From Betaproteobacteria bacterium (lineage in GTDB: Bacteria; Pseudomonadota; Gammaproteobacteria; Burkholderiales; Casimicrobiaceae): a stretch of 34,483 nt of DNA. A model generated the notes under the pieces. That model was not told where the DNA came from. It worked only from the letters and a program-made list of their open reading frames with translations, and made no database searches. Positions within the stretch are counted from its first letter, which is position 1; each line of letters opens with the position of its first letter. A program made the translations under genes and the position numbers. Location: contig JAAFJO010000012.1 in the NCBI GenBank assembly GCA_013298145.1, forward strand, positions 1 through 34,483, given 5' to 3'. Positions 24,980-32,349 of the stretch are shown here, in pieces.

Positions 24980-25972
24980 ATGGATGACATCCACGCCTCG
25001 GATCTCAAGTCCATAATTCACTCCAAGCGTGCAAATCTCTACTATCTCGAACATTGCCGCGTTCTAGTAAATGGTGGGCGTGTTGAATACGTCACTGACG
25101 AAGGTAAGCGCAGCCTTTACTGGAATATTCCAATCGCGAACACAACGAGCTTGTTGCTTGGCACTGGCACCTCAATCACGCAAGCGGCAATGCGTGAACT
25201 CGCTAAGGCAGGAGTGTTGGTAGGCTTTTGTGGTGGTGGCGCGACACCACTCTTCAGCGCGAGGGAAGTCGAGATAGAAGTCGCATGGCTTACACCCCAG
25301 AGCGAGTACCGCCCTACCGAGTATCTGCAGGCATGGGTTCGCTTCTGGTTCGACGACGAGTTGCGGTTACGCGCAGCAAAGCAAATTCAACGACTGCGTC
25401 TGAAATGTCTAACGACAGAGTGGAAGAAAACAGTACTGCGTTCCGACGGGTTCTCGGTTGACGTCGACCGACTTCACGCAGTGGTGAATCAGTTTGAGGG
25501 CCTAATCGACCACGCGCCAGACGTAACGGCATTGTTAACTGACGAGGCGCGATTAACTAAGACGCTTTTCAAGTTGGCAGTTGATGGCGTTGGATACGGC
25601 GACTTCACCCGCGCAAAGCGTGGCACTGGCACCGACGCAGCGAATCGTTTCTTGGATCACGGAAACTATCTTGCGTATGGCATCGGAGCCACTGCAACCT
25701 GGGTACTTGGTCTCCAGCACGGTTTGGCTGTTCTTCACGGAAAGACTCGCAGGGGCGGTCTTGTCTTTGACGCAGCGGACTTGATCAAGGACGCAGTCAT
25801 CTTGCCTCAAGCCTTTCTATCCGCCTTCAGAGGAGACGACGAACAGCAGTTTCGTCGGCAGTGCATCGACGCGCTAACGCGAAGTGAGTCACTCGACTTT
25901 GTGATCGACAGCTTGAAACACGTCGCCACGAGTACCGCGCAACTCGCATCCCGATCGAGCCAAAACCGATGA
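24980..25972 (+). CDS. cas1: CRISPR-associated endonuclease Cas1, type I-F
   Basis: A 330-residue Cas1 of the I-F type. The opening (DDIHASDLKSIIHSKRANLY), the block YWNIPIANTTSLLLGTGTSI and GVLVGFCGGGATPLFSA are characteristic. The metal-binding triad is E189, H253 and D267, aligning with E190/H254/D268 of the Pseudomonas aeruginosa enzyme. Cas1 integrates new spacers into the array as a complex with Cas2-3. The gene overlaps cas2-3 by ATGA (25969-25972), so the two are one operon. The gene appears intact. Confidence 0.96.
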   Translation: MDDIHASDLKSIIHSKRANLYYLEHCRVLVNGGRVEYVTDEGKRSLYWNIPIANTTSLLLGTGTSITQAAMRELAKAGVLVGFCGGGATPLFSAREVEIEVAWLTPQSEYRPTEYLQAWVRFWFDDELRLRAAKQIQRLRLKCLTTEWKKTVLRSDGFSVDVDRLHAVVNQFEGLIDHAPDVTALLTDEARLTKTLFKLAVDGVGYGDFTRAKRGTGTDAANRFLDHGNYLAYGIGATATWVLGLQHGLAVLHGKTRRGGLVFDAADLIKDAVILPQAFLSAFRGDDEQQFRRQCIDALTRSESLDFVIDSLKHVATSTAQLASRSSQNR

Positions 25973-28900
25973 ACGTTTTGTTTGTTTCCCAATGCACGAA
26001 GCGCGCCTTGGCCGAATCACGACGATTGCTCGACCAATTTGCAGAACGCAAGGGTGAACGCACCTGGCAGACCGCCATTACGCAAACTGGCGCCGACACG
26101 GTGCGCAAGCTGCTGCGTCAGTCTGCACGCAAAAACACTGCAGTTGCCTGCCACTGGATACGCGGGGCGGGCCAGACCGAGCTGCTGTGGATCGTCGGCG
26201 ACGTCCGACAATTCAACGAGCAAGGTACGGTACCGACAAACACGACAACAAACGACATCCTTCGCGAGAAAGACGAAAACGCGTGGCATCATCTTCCGAT
26301 GATGACAGCGCTGACAGCGCTGGCGGCCCTTATGCATGACTTGGGCAAAGCCACCGATGCGTTTCAGGCCAAACTCAAGAATCCCATCTCACGGGAAAAG
26401 AATCACTACCGTCATGAGTGGGTCTCGGTACGGCTGTTTCAGGCTTTTGTGGGAACTGATGATGACAACGGTTGGCTGAACCGACTTGCCGAATGCGCCG
26501 AAGCCGACGTGGATAGCCGGGCGTTTGGAGAGCTTTGGCTGGATCACCTACATGGACGTTTGCTGCGCGATGGTCTGGATACCGACGCAAGCCAAGATGG
26601 GCCGACTACGCTACATAACCCGTTCCGCTGTTTGCCCCAATTCGCCCAAGTGATTGCCTGGCTGGTGCTCACGCACCACCGGTTACCGTGCAAACCTGTT
26701 CAGAATATGCGCCACGATGCCGATGCCACAGACCGCGGTATGGCGTTTCGGCCCTTCGGCTCGAGGCCCGCGTTTGTAAACGCAAAGGAGTTAGATGGTT
26801 TGTTGGCACAGGTGAACGCCGACTGGAACGAGCCGCGCGAACACGCCGACAACCGAACTGTGGACGCCCATTGGCGCTTCTCGCACGGGCTCCCGGTCAC
26901 GACGCTTGCGTGGCGCAAGAACGCCGCCCGCTACGCACGCAAACTGTTGGAAGTCGCACACGCGCCTTGTCAGACACCAGTGCTGCACGACCCCTTTTCC
27001 ATGCACGTGTCGCGTCTTTGTCTGATGCTAGCCGATCATCATTACTCGAGCATTTGCGACGAAACCCGGCGTGCGCCCTACCGAAATGCGGGTTACCCGC
27101 TGTATGCCAACACCCGTCGTGAGGATGCCGAATCCAACAGCCACCCGAACCCGCTGGACAAGCTTCGCGCACCACTTTTCAATCAAACACTTGATGAACA
27201 TCTGCTCGGTGTACAAGCGCACGCGACGTTAATTGCACGCTCATTGCCCGATTTGAACCGCAGTTTGCCCGCCCTGAAAAGCCATAAGCCCCTCAAGAAG
27301 CGCAGCGCAGACCACCGTTTCGCCTGGCAGGATAAAGCCGCAGATTTGACCGCCAGCGTACGCACGCGTGCAGCGCAGCAAGGTGCGTTCATCGTCAGCA
27401 TGGCCTCCACGGGCTGCGGGAAAACACTGGGCAACGCACGGGTGATGAATGCGCTCGCAGACCCAGCGACCGGCATGCGCTGTGCCTTTGCGATGGGGCT
27501 TCGCACGCTCACGTTGCAAACCGGGCGCGTGTTCCAGAACGACCTGCAACTGAGTGATGAGAAATTGGCCGTCCAGGTCGGTGGCGCAGCGAGTAGGGCA
27601 TTATTTGAATACTGGGAACAAAAGGCCGAAGCCACCGGCTCGGCATCCAGCCAGGCGTTGCTGGACGAGGCGGGCAGCGTGATCTACGAAGGCAACGACC
27701 AGCACCCACTGCTGCAGCGGCTGACCGACGACGCCAAAGCCCGCGCGTTGATTGCCGCGCCGCTGTTGGTGTGTACCGTAGATCACCTTACCCCCGCCAC
27801 CGAAAGCCTGCGCGGGGGGCGCCAGATTGCGCCAATGCTGCGCCTGCTGACGAGCGACCTTGTGCTGGACGAACCCGACGACTTTGATATGGCCGACCTG
27901 CCCGCCCTTACGCGGCTGGTGCACTGGGCAGGAATGCTGGGCAGCCGCATGCTACTGTCCTCGGCCACGCTGCCTCCTGCACTGGTAGAAGGGCTTTTCT
28001 TGTCCTATCGAGCCGGGCGGGCCGTGTACCAGCGACACCGCAGCGAGCGGCCTAGCGAGCCTGTCAATATTTGCTGCATATGGATCGACGAATTCTTGCA
28101 GAGCACACATGACTGTGCGGATGGCACAACCTTCCGTCAAGCGCACACAGAGTACGTACGCAAACGTGTTGTCAAACTCAAGCATGCTGAGGTCCGCCGC
28201 CTGGCGCAGATTGCGCTACTGCCTGAAAACTGGACCGGGATGGAGGAAGCGGAGCGGCGAAAGGACTTTGCCCGCGTGGTGCTCGAGCAAGCATGGCAAC
28301 TGCACCAGCAGCCCCAAAACCATAGCACCGATGCTGCCAGTGGAAAGCGCGTGAGCCTCGGTCTCATCCGCATGGCCAATATTGCTCCACTGTACGACGT
28401 GGCGCTCGCCATGTACGCGCCAGAAGCACTGCCACCCGCGCTGCAAGGTCAAGTGCGCATCCACCTGTGCGTCTATCACTCGCAGTTCCCTTTGCTGCTG
28501 CGCTCGGCCATGGAGCGGCAGCTCGACGCCGTGCTCAACCGCCGTGGCGCGAAAGACGGCTGCGAACCTGCACTGGAACGACCTGCCCTGCGTGCCTTGA
28601 TCGACGCACACCGGGAGCCCCACCACCTATTTATCGTGTTGGGCAGCCCTGTCACCGAAGTGGGCCGCGACCACGACTACGACTGGGCCGTGGTCGAGCC
28701 CTCGTCGATGCGCTCACTCATCCAACTGGCTGGCCGCGTGCGGCGGCATCGGCCTGGCGCAGTAGCTCGCGTGAACATGGTAGTGCTGGACAGTAACCTG
28801 CGGCACTACAAAAAGCCTGGTAAGCCCGCATATGAGAAACCGGGGTTTGAGACAGCCCATGCCCCGTTCCAGCTCAAGTCGCACTATTTGCACGACCTGA

Positions 28901-29487
28901 TCGCGCGCGAAGTGGGCGAAGCCACAGCCTGGGCGGTGGATGCAAAGCCGCGCATTGCCATGCCATCCGACAAGCTGCTGCCCAGCCGCCGCTGGACGGA
29001 CCTGGAGCACGCCCGCATGCACGACAGCTTGCTGCCCAAGCCCCAAGGTACCGAAACGCCCACCCACGCGGCGTGCCTGCAGTGGCATGAGCCCCAGCCC
29101 AACACGCCCCGATCCCTATGGCTTACCGGTGTGCTGCCGCAGTTCCAGCGGTTCCGCCGGGACGATCAGAAACGCGACGACGTGGCCCTGCTCCCAGATG
29201 AGGAAGAAGAGACGCTGCTGCTGCACCGCGTGCAAGACGGGCAGCGGAGGTACGAGAAGCTTTACGTTCCCGTCCACCAAAGCCTGTGCCACCCTGTGCC
29301 GACCGCGGAACTGGTATCACCCAGCGTATCGCATTGGCCGCAGCTGGATTTGATGGAGGAACTGGCTGCCCTGGCAGAGGCGCGGGACTTGTCGCTGGAG
29401 CACTGCGCGGAACGCTATGCAACCGCCAGCCTGCCTGCGTCTCAGGCGGGATGGCGGTGGCATGAGCGCTTGGGCTTTACCAAGTAA
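25969..29487 (+). CDS. cas3: Fused Cas2-Cas3 nuclease-helicase, type I-F
   Basis: A 1172-residue fusion. Residues 1 to about 95 form the Cas2 domain (NVLFVSQCTKRALAESRRLL). The HD nuclease follows with H123-D124 in LAALMHDLGKATDAF. The superfamily-2 helicase has Walker A STGCGKT (480-486), motif II DEPD (634-637, as usual in I-F), motif III LLSSATLPP (about 662-670) and motif VI QLAGRVRR (919-926). The protein joins Cas1 in spacer acquisition and degrades DNA marked by the Csy complex. Length and all motifs are as expected for an active enzyme. Its 3' end abuts a pseudo-repeat on the opposite strand (29487-29514). Confidence 0.96.
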   Translation: MNVLFVSQCTKRALAESRRLLDQFAERKGERTWQTAITQTGADTVRKLLRQSARKNTAVACHWIRGAGQTELLWIVGDVRQFNEQGTVPTNTTTNDILREKDENAWHHLPMMTALTALAALMHDLGKATDAFQAKLKNPISREKNHYRHEWVSVRLFQAFVGTDDDNGWLNRLAECAEADVDSRAFGELWLDHLHGRLLRDGLDTDASQDGPTTLHNPFRCLPQFAQVIAWLVLTHHRLPCKPVQNMRHDADATDRGMAFRPFGSRPAFVNAKELDGLLAQVNADWNEPREHADNRTVDAHWRFSHGLPVTTLAWRKNAARYARKLLEVAHAPCQTPVLHDPFSMHVSRLCLMLADHHYSSICDETRRAPYRNAGYPLYANTRREDAESNSHPNPLDKLRAPLFNQTLDEHLLGVQAHATLIARSLPDLNRSLPALKSHKPLKKRSADHRFAWQDKAADLTASVRTRAAQQGAFIVSMASTGCGKTLGNARVMNALADPATGMRCAFAMGLRTLTLQTGRVFQNDLQLSDEKLAVQVGGAASRALFEYWEQKAEATGSASSQALLDEAGSVIYEGNDQHPLLQRLTDDAKARALIAAPLLVCTVDHLTPATESLRGGRQIAPMLRLLTSDLVLDEPDDFDMADLPALTRLVHWAGMLGSRMLLSSATLPPALVEGLFLSYRAGRAVYQRHRSERPSEPVNICCIWIDEFLQSTHDCADGTTFRQAHTEYVRKRVVKLKHAEVRRLAQIALLPENWTGMEEAERRKDFARVVLEQAWQLHQQPQNHSTDAASGKRVSLGLIRMANIAPLYDVALAMYAPEALPPALQGQVRIHLCVYHSQFPLLLRSAMERQLDAVLNRRGAKDGCEPALERPALRALIDAHREPHHLFIVLGSPVTEVGRDHDYDWAVVEPSSMRSLIQLAGRVRRHRPGAVARVNMVVLDSNLRHYKKPGKPAYEKPGFETAHAPFQLKSHYLHDLIAREVGEATAWAVDAKPRIAMPSDKLLPSRRWTDLEHARMHDSLLPKPQGTETPTHAACLQWHEPQPNTPRSLWLTGVLPQFQRFRRDDQKRDDVALLPDEEEETLLLHRVQDGQRRYEKLYVPVHQSLCHPVPTAELVSPSVSHWPQLDLMEELAALAEARDLSLEHCAERYATASLPASQAGWRWHERLGFTK

Positions 29488-29514
29488 AACCAAGCTGCCT
29501 GTGCGGCAGTTAGT
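29487..29514 (-). repeat. Degenerate CRISPR repeat (downstream pseudo-repeat)
   Basis: Read on the minus strand, this 28-base stretch matches the array repeat at 19 of 28 positions. The Cas6f stem is fully preserved, CTGCC-GCACA-GGCAG against CTGCC-GCGCA-GGCAG in the array, and the cleavage-site side is intact. The 8-base 3' handle is decayed. It is the downstream repeat of a two-repeat mini-array located right after the cas2-3 stop codon. Confidence 0.85.
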
Positions 29515-29540
29515 GTCAGCAAATCATTGACTTTTCTGAG
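29495..29540 (-). ncRNA. Predicted crRNA-like regulatory RNA (CreR/CreA-type)
   Basis: If Cas6f cuts both pseudo-repeats at the normal position, the product is a 46-nt RNA. It would have the handle CUCAGAAA (identical to array crRNAs), an 18-nt guide whose first 17 bases read AGTCAATGATTTGCTGA, and a 20-nt 3' hairpin with an intact stem. The guide matches the minus strand at 29625-29609 except for positions 12 and 18. In the type I-F complex every sixth guide base is flipped out and unpaired, so both mismatches are at silent positions. A possible -10 (TTATAT, 29586-29581 on the minus strand) lies upstream, without a clear -35. The short match should allow binding without Cas3 destruction. Confidence 0.75.
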
Positions 29541-29560
29541 CTATCTAGTCGACAGTGAGG
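29533..29560 (-). repeat. Degenerate CRISPR repeat (upstream pseudo-repeat) with intact 5' handle
   Basis: Read on the minus strand, it matches the array repeat at 20 of 28 positions. The last ten bases, AGCTCAGAAA, are identical and include the complete 8-base crRNA handle. The stem has mutated but still pairs: CTGTC and GATAG form five pairs including one G-U wobble, around loop GACTA. Retention of stem and handle while the rest decays argues for selection on processing. Confidence 0.85.
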
Positions 29561-29608
29561 GGATGGTACAGCTCAATCGGATATAAAAATGCCAAGGTAA
29601 GTCTTATT

Positions 29609-29627
29609 TCAGCTAATCATTGACTGG
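29609..29627 (-). promoter_or_regulatory. Protospacer-like target of the crRNA-like RNA, with CC PAM
   Basis: On the minus strand this reads CC followed by AGTCAATGATTAGCTGA. CC is the type I-F PAM in the correct 5' position, and the 17 bases match the pseudo-spacer at all but position 12. The site covers the -35 box of the predicted cas8f promoter (29620-29625), so binding of a Csy complex would block transcription. Confidence 0.78.
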
Positions 29628-29647
29628 ATTTGTTTTTTTGGCATAAT
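29620..29647 (+). promoter_or_regulatory. Predicted promoter of the cas8f-cas5f-cas7f-cas6f operon
   Basis: TTGACT (29620-29625) and CATAAT (29642-29647) with a 16-base spacer give a good sigma-70 promoter. Transcription would start near 29653, leaving a leader of about 195 bases before cas8f. The -35 lies inside the protospacer-like site. Confidence 0.7.
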
Positions 29648-29652
29648 AAAAA

Positions 29653-29679
29653 CCGAATGTTGGTTCCAGCTGCATTCGG
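29653..29679 (+). other. Hairpin at the predicted 5' end of the cas8f transcript
   Basis: CCGAATG (29653-29659) and CATTCGG (29673-29679) form a perfect 7-bp stem with a 13-base loop. It begins at the predicted transcription start, a position that often stabilises mRNA 5' ends. Confidence 0.55.
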
Positions 29680-29726
29680 AATTCATCAACAACGTGCCGA
29701 CCAAGCACCAAAAGAAAGGAGGCGTT

Positions 29727-29762
29727 GTGCATTACAACCACATGATCTTATTAGTCCTGTGA
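29727..29762 (+). CDS. 11-codon mini-ORF with perfect Shine-Dalgarno (possible CreT-like element or leader peptide)
   Basis: AAAGGAGG at 29715-29722 is the strongest Shine-Dalgarno in the region, far stronger than that of cas8f, yet it is not followed by a long gene. From GTG 29727, four bases later, the frame reads MHYNHMILLVL and stops at 29760-29762. It contains two consecutive TTA leucine codons (29748-29753), which appear little used by the neighbouring cas genes. In described CreTA modules the toxin CreT is a tiny ORF with a strong Shine-Dalgarno and tandem rare codons that trap a tRNA, placed under a crRNA-like repressor beside cas genes. The location here fits that plan. A translated leader controlling cas8f is the alternative. 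Confidence 0.45.
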   Translation: MHYNHMILLVL

Positions 29763-29778
29763 CGGTTTGCCGTCCACA
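29758..29778 (+). other. Hairpin overlapping the mini-ORF stop codon
   Basis: TGTGACGG (29758-29765), loop TTTG and CCGTCCACA (29770-29778) form an eight-pair stem with one bulged C. There is no T run after it, so it is not a standard terminator. It could pause or hold ribosomes at the mini-ORF end. Confidence 0.55.
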
Positions 29779-29847
29779 CTCATTCCCCAGTTAGTTTCGT
29801 ACTGACCGAGGGATCTTAGCGTCCAACCCTTCTGAAAAGGTTTCCTT

Positions 29848-31212
29848 ATGTCCGAAGCCTATGAAACAGGTGGTGAGGCAGGCTACCGAGCGGCCATCAG
29901 CGCCTTCTTGCAAGAACGACTGCAAGCCAAGCTCGACAAGCTCAAGCCTGACGATCCCCAACGCGATGAGGTGATTGCCTCGTTCGCCCATGATGTGTGG
30001 CTTGCCAGCGCTGCAAAGCGAGTGGAACAAATACAGGCCGTCACCCACTCCCTCAAACCCATCCACCCCGATGCGCGTGGCACGAACATATATGTAGAGC
30101 CGTGCACCCTGGCCCCGCTAGCCGAAGTGGGCAGCCATGCGCTGGGTGAACGCTTTATGGGCGACGTAGTAGGCAACGCTGCGGCACTAGACGTGAACAA
30201 ACTGCTCAAGCTGGAGGTGAACGGACGCAGCCTGCTCACCGCCCTACTTGCGCAGGACGCTGAGGCATTGGCTGCGCTGCACACTGACCCAACACAAGTG
30301 CAGGCGCTGCGCGATGCCTTCGTGTCGCTAACCCAACCCCGTGCCGAAGGCCCTGGCAGCCACACCCTGGCCAAGCAGCTTTACTGGCTAACAGGCCCCG
30401 ACGCCTGCGTCGACGCCCACTACACCCTGCTGGCCCCGCTGTACGCCACATCGCTGGCGCATGCGGTGCATACCCAGGTGCAGGAAGATCGCTTTGGCGA
30501 GGCCAACAAGGCCGCCCGCCAGGCGCGGCGCGAGCGCAAGGCGCATAGCGGCGTGTTCCACAACTACCCCGGCCTGGCCGTGCAGAACATGGGTGGGACT
30601 AAACCACAAAACATCAGCCAACTCAACAGTGAACGACGAGGTGTGAACTACCTGCTGTCGTCGCTGCCGCCGCAGTGGAAGCCCAGCGCAGTGCGGCTGC
30701 CGGTGCATGCCACCTCAGTCTTCGACCGACTGTTCATCGCCCAGCCCGAGGTGCGCCGCACTGTGCGAGCGCTACGGCTGTTTTTGGAGTCCAACCCCGA
30801 CGCCAATCTGGCCACCCGCGAGCGGCGGGAGGAACTGCTCGACGCGCTGGTGGATGAGCTGGTGTCGCTGGCGGCCGAGTTGCAACAGATCCAGCCGCCG
30901 GGCTGGAGCCGGGATGACGAGCGCTTTGCAGAGCTGCACCGCAGCGAACAACTTTGGCTGGACCCGTTGCGAGCCGAGCAACGCGATGAGGCCGAGTTCG
31001 CCCACGAGTGGTTGCAGATGGATTGGCCTGCCACCGTGGGCCAACGCTTTGCCAACTGGCTCAACGCGCAGCTCCGCGGCAAGCTACCCGTGGGCGATGC
31101 GGGAGCACGTGCATGGCAAAAAGAGTTGCTGATCGATGAGGACGGCTTTCAACAGCAACTGCGAGCACTGCGCCAGCGGCTGGAACGCACGGTGACGGAG
31201 GCCACGCCATGA
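29848..31212 (+). CDS. csy1: Cas8f (Csy1), large subunit of the type I-F surveillance complex
   Basis: A 454-residue protein in the first position of the csy operon. The start at 29848 has AAAGG about seven bases upstream. The N-terminal helix (AISAFLQERLQAKLDKLKPD), the mid region HSGVFHNYPGLAVQNMGGTK PQNISQLNSERRG and LLSSLPPQWKP are typical of Csy1. In the complex it recognises the PAM and holds the crRNA 5' handle together with Cas5f. The 3' end overlaps csy2 by ATGA (31209-31212). The gene is intact. Its expression is probably controlled by the crRNA-like RNA upstream. Confidence 0.93.
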   Translation: MSEAYETGGEAGYRAAISAFLQERLQAKLDKLKPDDPQRDEVIASFAHDVWLASAAKRVEQIQAVTHSLKPIHPDARGTNIYVEPCTLAPLAEVGSHALGERFMGDVVGNAAALDVNKLLKLEVNGRSLLTALLAQDAEALAALHTDPTQVQALRDAFVSLTQPRAEGPGSHTLAKQLYWLTGPDACVDAHYTLLAPLYATSLAHAVHTQVQEDRFGEANKAARQARRERKAHSGVFHNYPGLAVQNMGGTKPQNISQLNSERRGVNYLLSSLPPQWKPSAVRLPVHATSVFDRLFIAQPEVRRTVRALRLFLESNPDANLATRERREELLDALVDELVSLAAELQQIQPPGWSRDDERFAELHRSEQLWLDPLRAEQRDEAEFAHEWLQMDWPATVGQRFANWLNAQLRGKLPVGDAGARAWQKELLIDEDGFQQQLRALRQRLERTVTEATP

Positions 31213-32291
31213 AGCAACCCCAAGCTATCCTCGTGCTGCCCCACCTGCGCATTCAAAACGCCAACGCCATCGGCAGCCCGGTCACGCACGGCTTCCCATC
31301 CATCACCGCTTTTACGGGCGTGATGTGGGCGCTACAGCGCAAGCTGGCCCAGGCCGGTGTGCCACTTCAACTGCACGCCGTGGGCGTGGTATGCCACCAC
31401 CACCAGGAGCAGGTCACGCAGGGCTACGTGCGCAGCTTTAACCTCACCCGCAACCCAGTGGACAAAAACGGCAGCACCGCCGCCATCGTGGAAGAAGGCC
31501 GCATACACCTACAGATCACGCTGGTGCTGGCCGTGTCAGAAAAGCGCACGCTCGGCACCCCGGCAGCGCTGTTGCAAAGCAACCAGGCGCAGCTGGACGA
31601 CTGGGCCGCGCAAGCGGGCTACATCCTGGCGGGCATGCGCGTGGCGGGGGGCAGCGTGCTGCCATCGCGCCCCGTGCCGGGCAAGCGCGTGTGGCCCTGG
31701 ATAGCCATCGTGCCCGAAGACCCTGTGGCAGCAGAGAAGGAGTTCCGCCAATGGAGGCGGCAGTGGCTGCCGGGTTTTGCGCTGGTGGGGCGTGATGATC
31801 TGCTTGCCGATTGCCTGCGAGAGCTGCGCGCCACCCAACCCGACGCCACGCTACTGGACGCCTGGCTGCATGCTGCCCGGTTTAACTACGAGCCCGTCGT
31901 TTCTGAAAGCGGTAACGCTGCGCCAGAGGGGCCGGTGAAATGGGCAGACCCGCGGCGTCCCAAAGGCAGCGGCTGGGTGGTACCTATCTCTGTGGGCTAC
32001 GCCGCGCTAACGCAAACCCATGCCCCAGGCACCGTACGCAATGCGCGGGATGCCACGGTGCCCATGCGGTTTGTGGAATCGGTCTATGCACTGGGCGAGT
32101 GGATCAGCCCGCACCGCCTGACGCACCTAATCCAGCTGTTGTGGCACGCCGAAGCCGACGAAGCGCTAGGCCTGTACCGCTGCCGCAACGGCTACCAACC
32201 CGCGAAGGAAGAAGACGCTGTCGCAGACGGCAGCCCCACAACCGACACGCTGGATGAATCGGACGACGACGAAGCCTATGCGTACACCTGA
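31209..32291 (+). CDS. csy2: Cas5f (Csy2), subunit of the type I-F surveillance complex
   Basis: A 360-residue protein with the Csy2 opening (AILVLPHLRIQNANAIGSPV, then THGFPSITAFTGVMWALQRK). Downstream blocks include HHHQEQVTQGYVRSFNLTRN and PMRFVESVYALGEWISPHRL. Csy2 pairs with Csy1 at the foot of the complex and binds the 5' handle. The C-terminal 25 residues are acidic (ESDDDEAYAYT). It is translationally coupled to csy1; 58 bp separate it from csy3. Confidence 0.93.
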   Translation: MKQPQAILVLPHLRIQNANAIGSPVTHGFPSITAFTGVMWALQRKLAQAGVPLQLHAVGVVCHHHQEQVTQGYVRSFNLTRNPVDKNGSTAAIVEEGRIHLQITLVLAVSEKRTLGTPAALLQSNQAQLDDWAAQAGYILAGMRVAGGSVLPSRPVPGKRVWPWIAIVPEDPVAAEKEFRQWRRQWLPGFALVGRDDLLADCLRELRATQPDATLLDAWLHAARFNYEPVVSESGNAAPEGPVKWADPRRPKGSGWVVPISVGYAALTQTHAPGTVRNARDATVPMRFVESVYALGEWISPHRLTHLIQLLWHAEADEALGLYRCRNGYQPAKEEDAVADGSPTTDTLDESDDDEAYAYT

Positions 32292-32349
32292 ACGCTTCAA
32301 ATCCCCCCTTCGCATTCAACACGTATCCTATTTTTGAAAGATTGACACC

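Noticed and set aside
29493..29510. Reading the downstream pseudo-repeat on the plus strand
   Set aside because: The stem is palindromic, but the loop (GCACA) and flanks match the array repeat only on the minus strand, the same orientation as the upstream pseudo-repeat.
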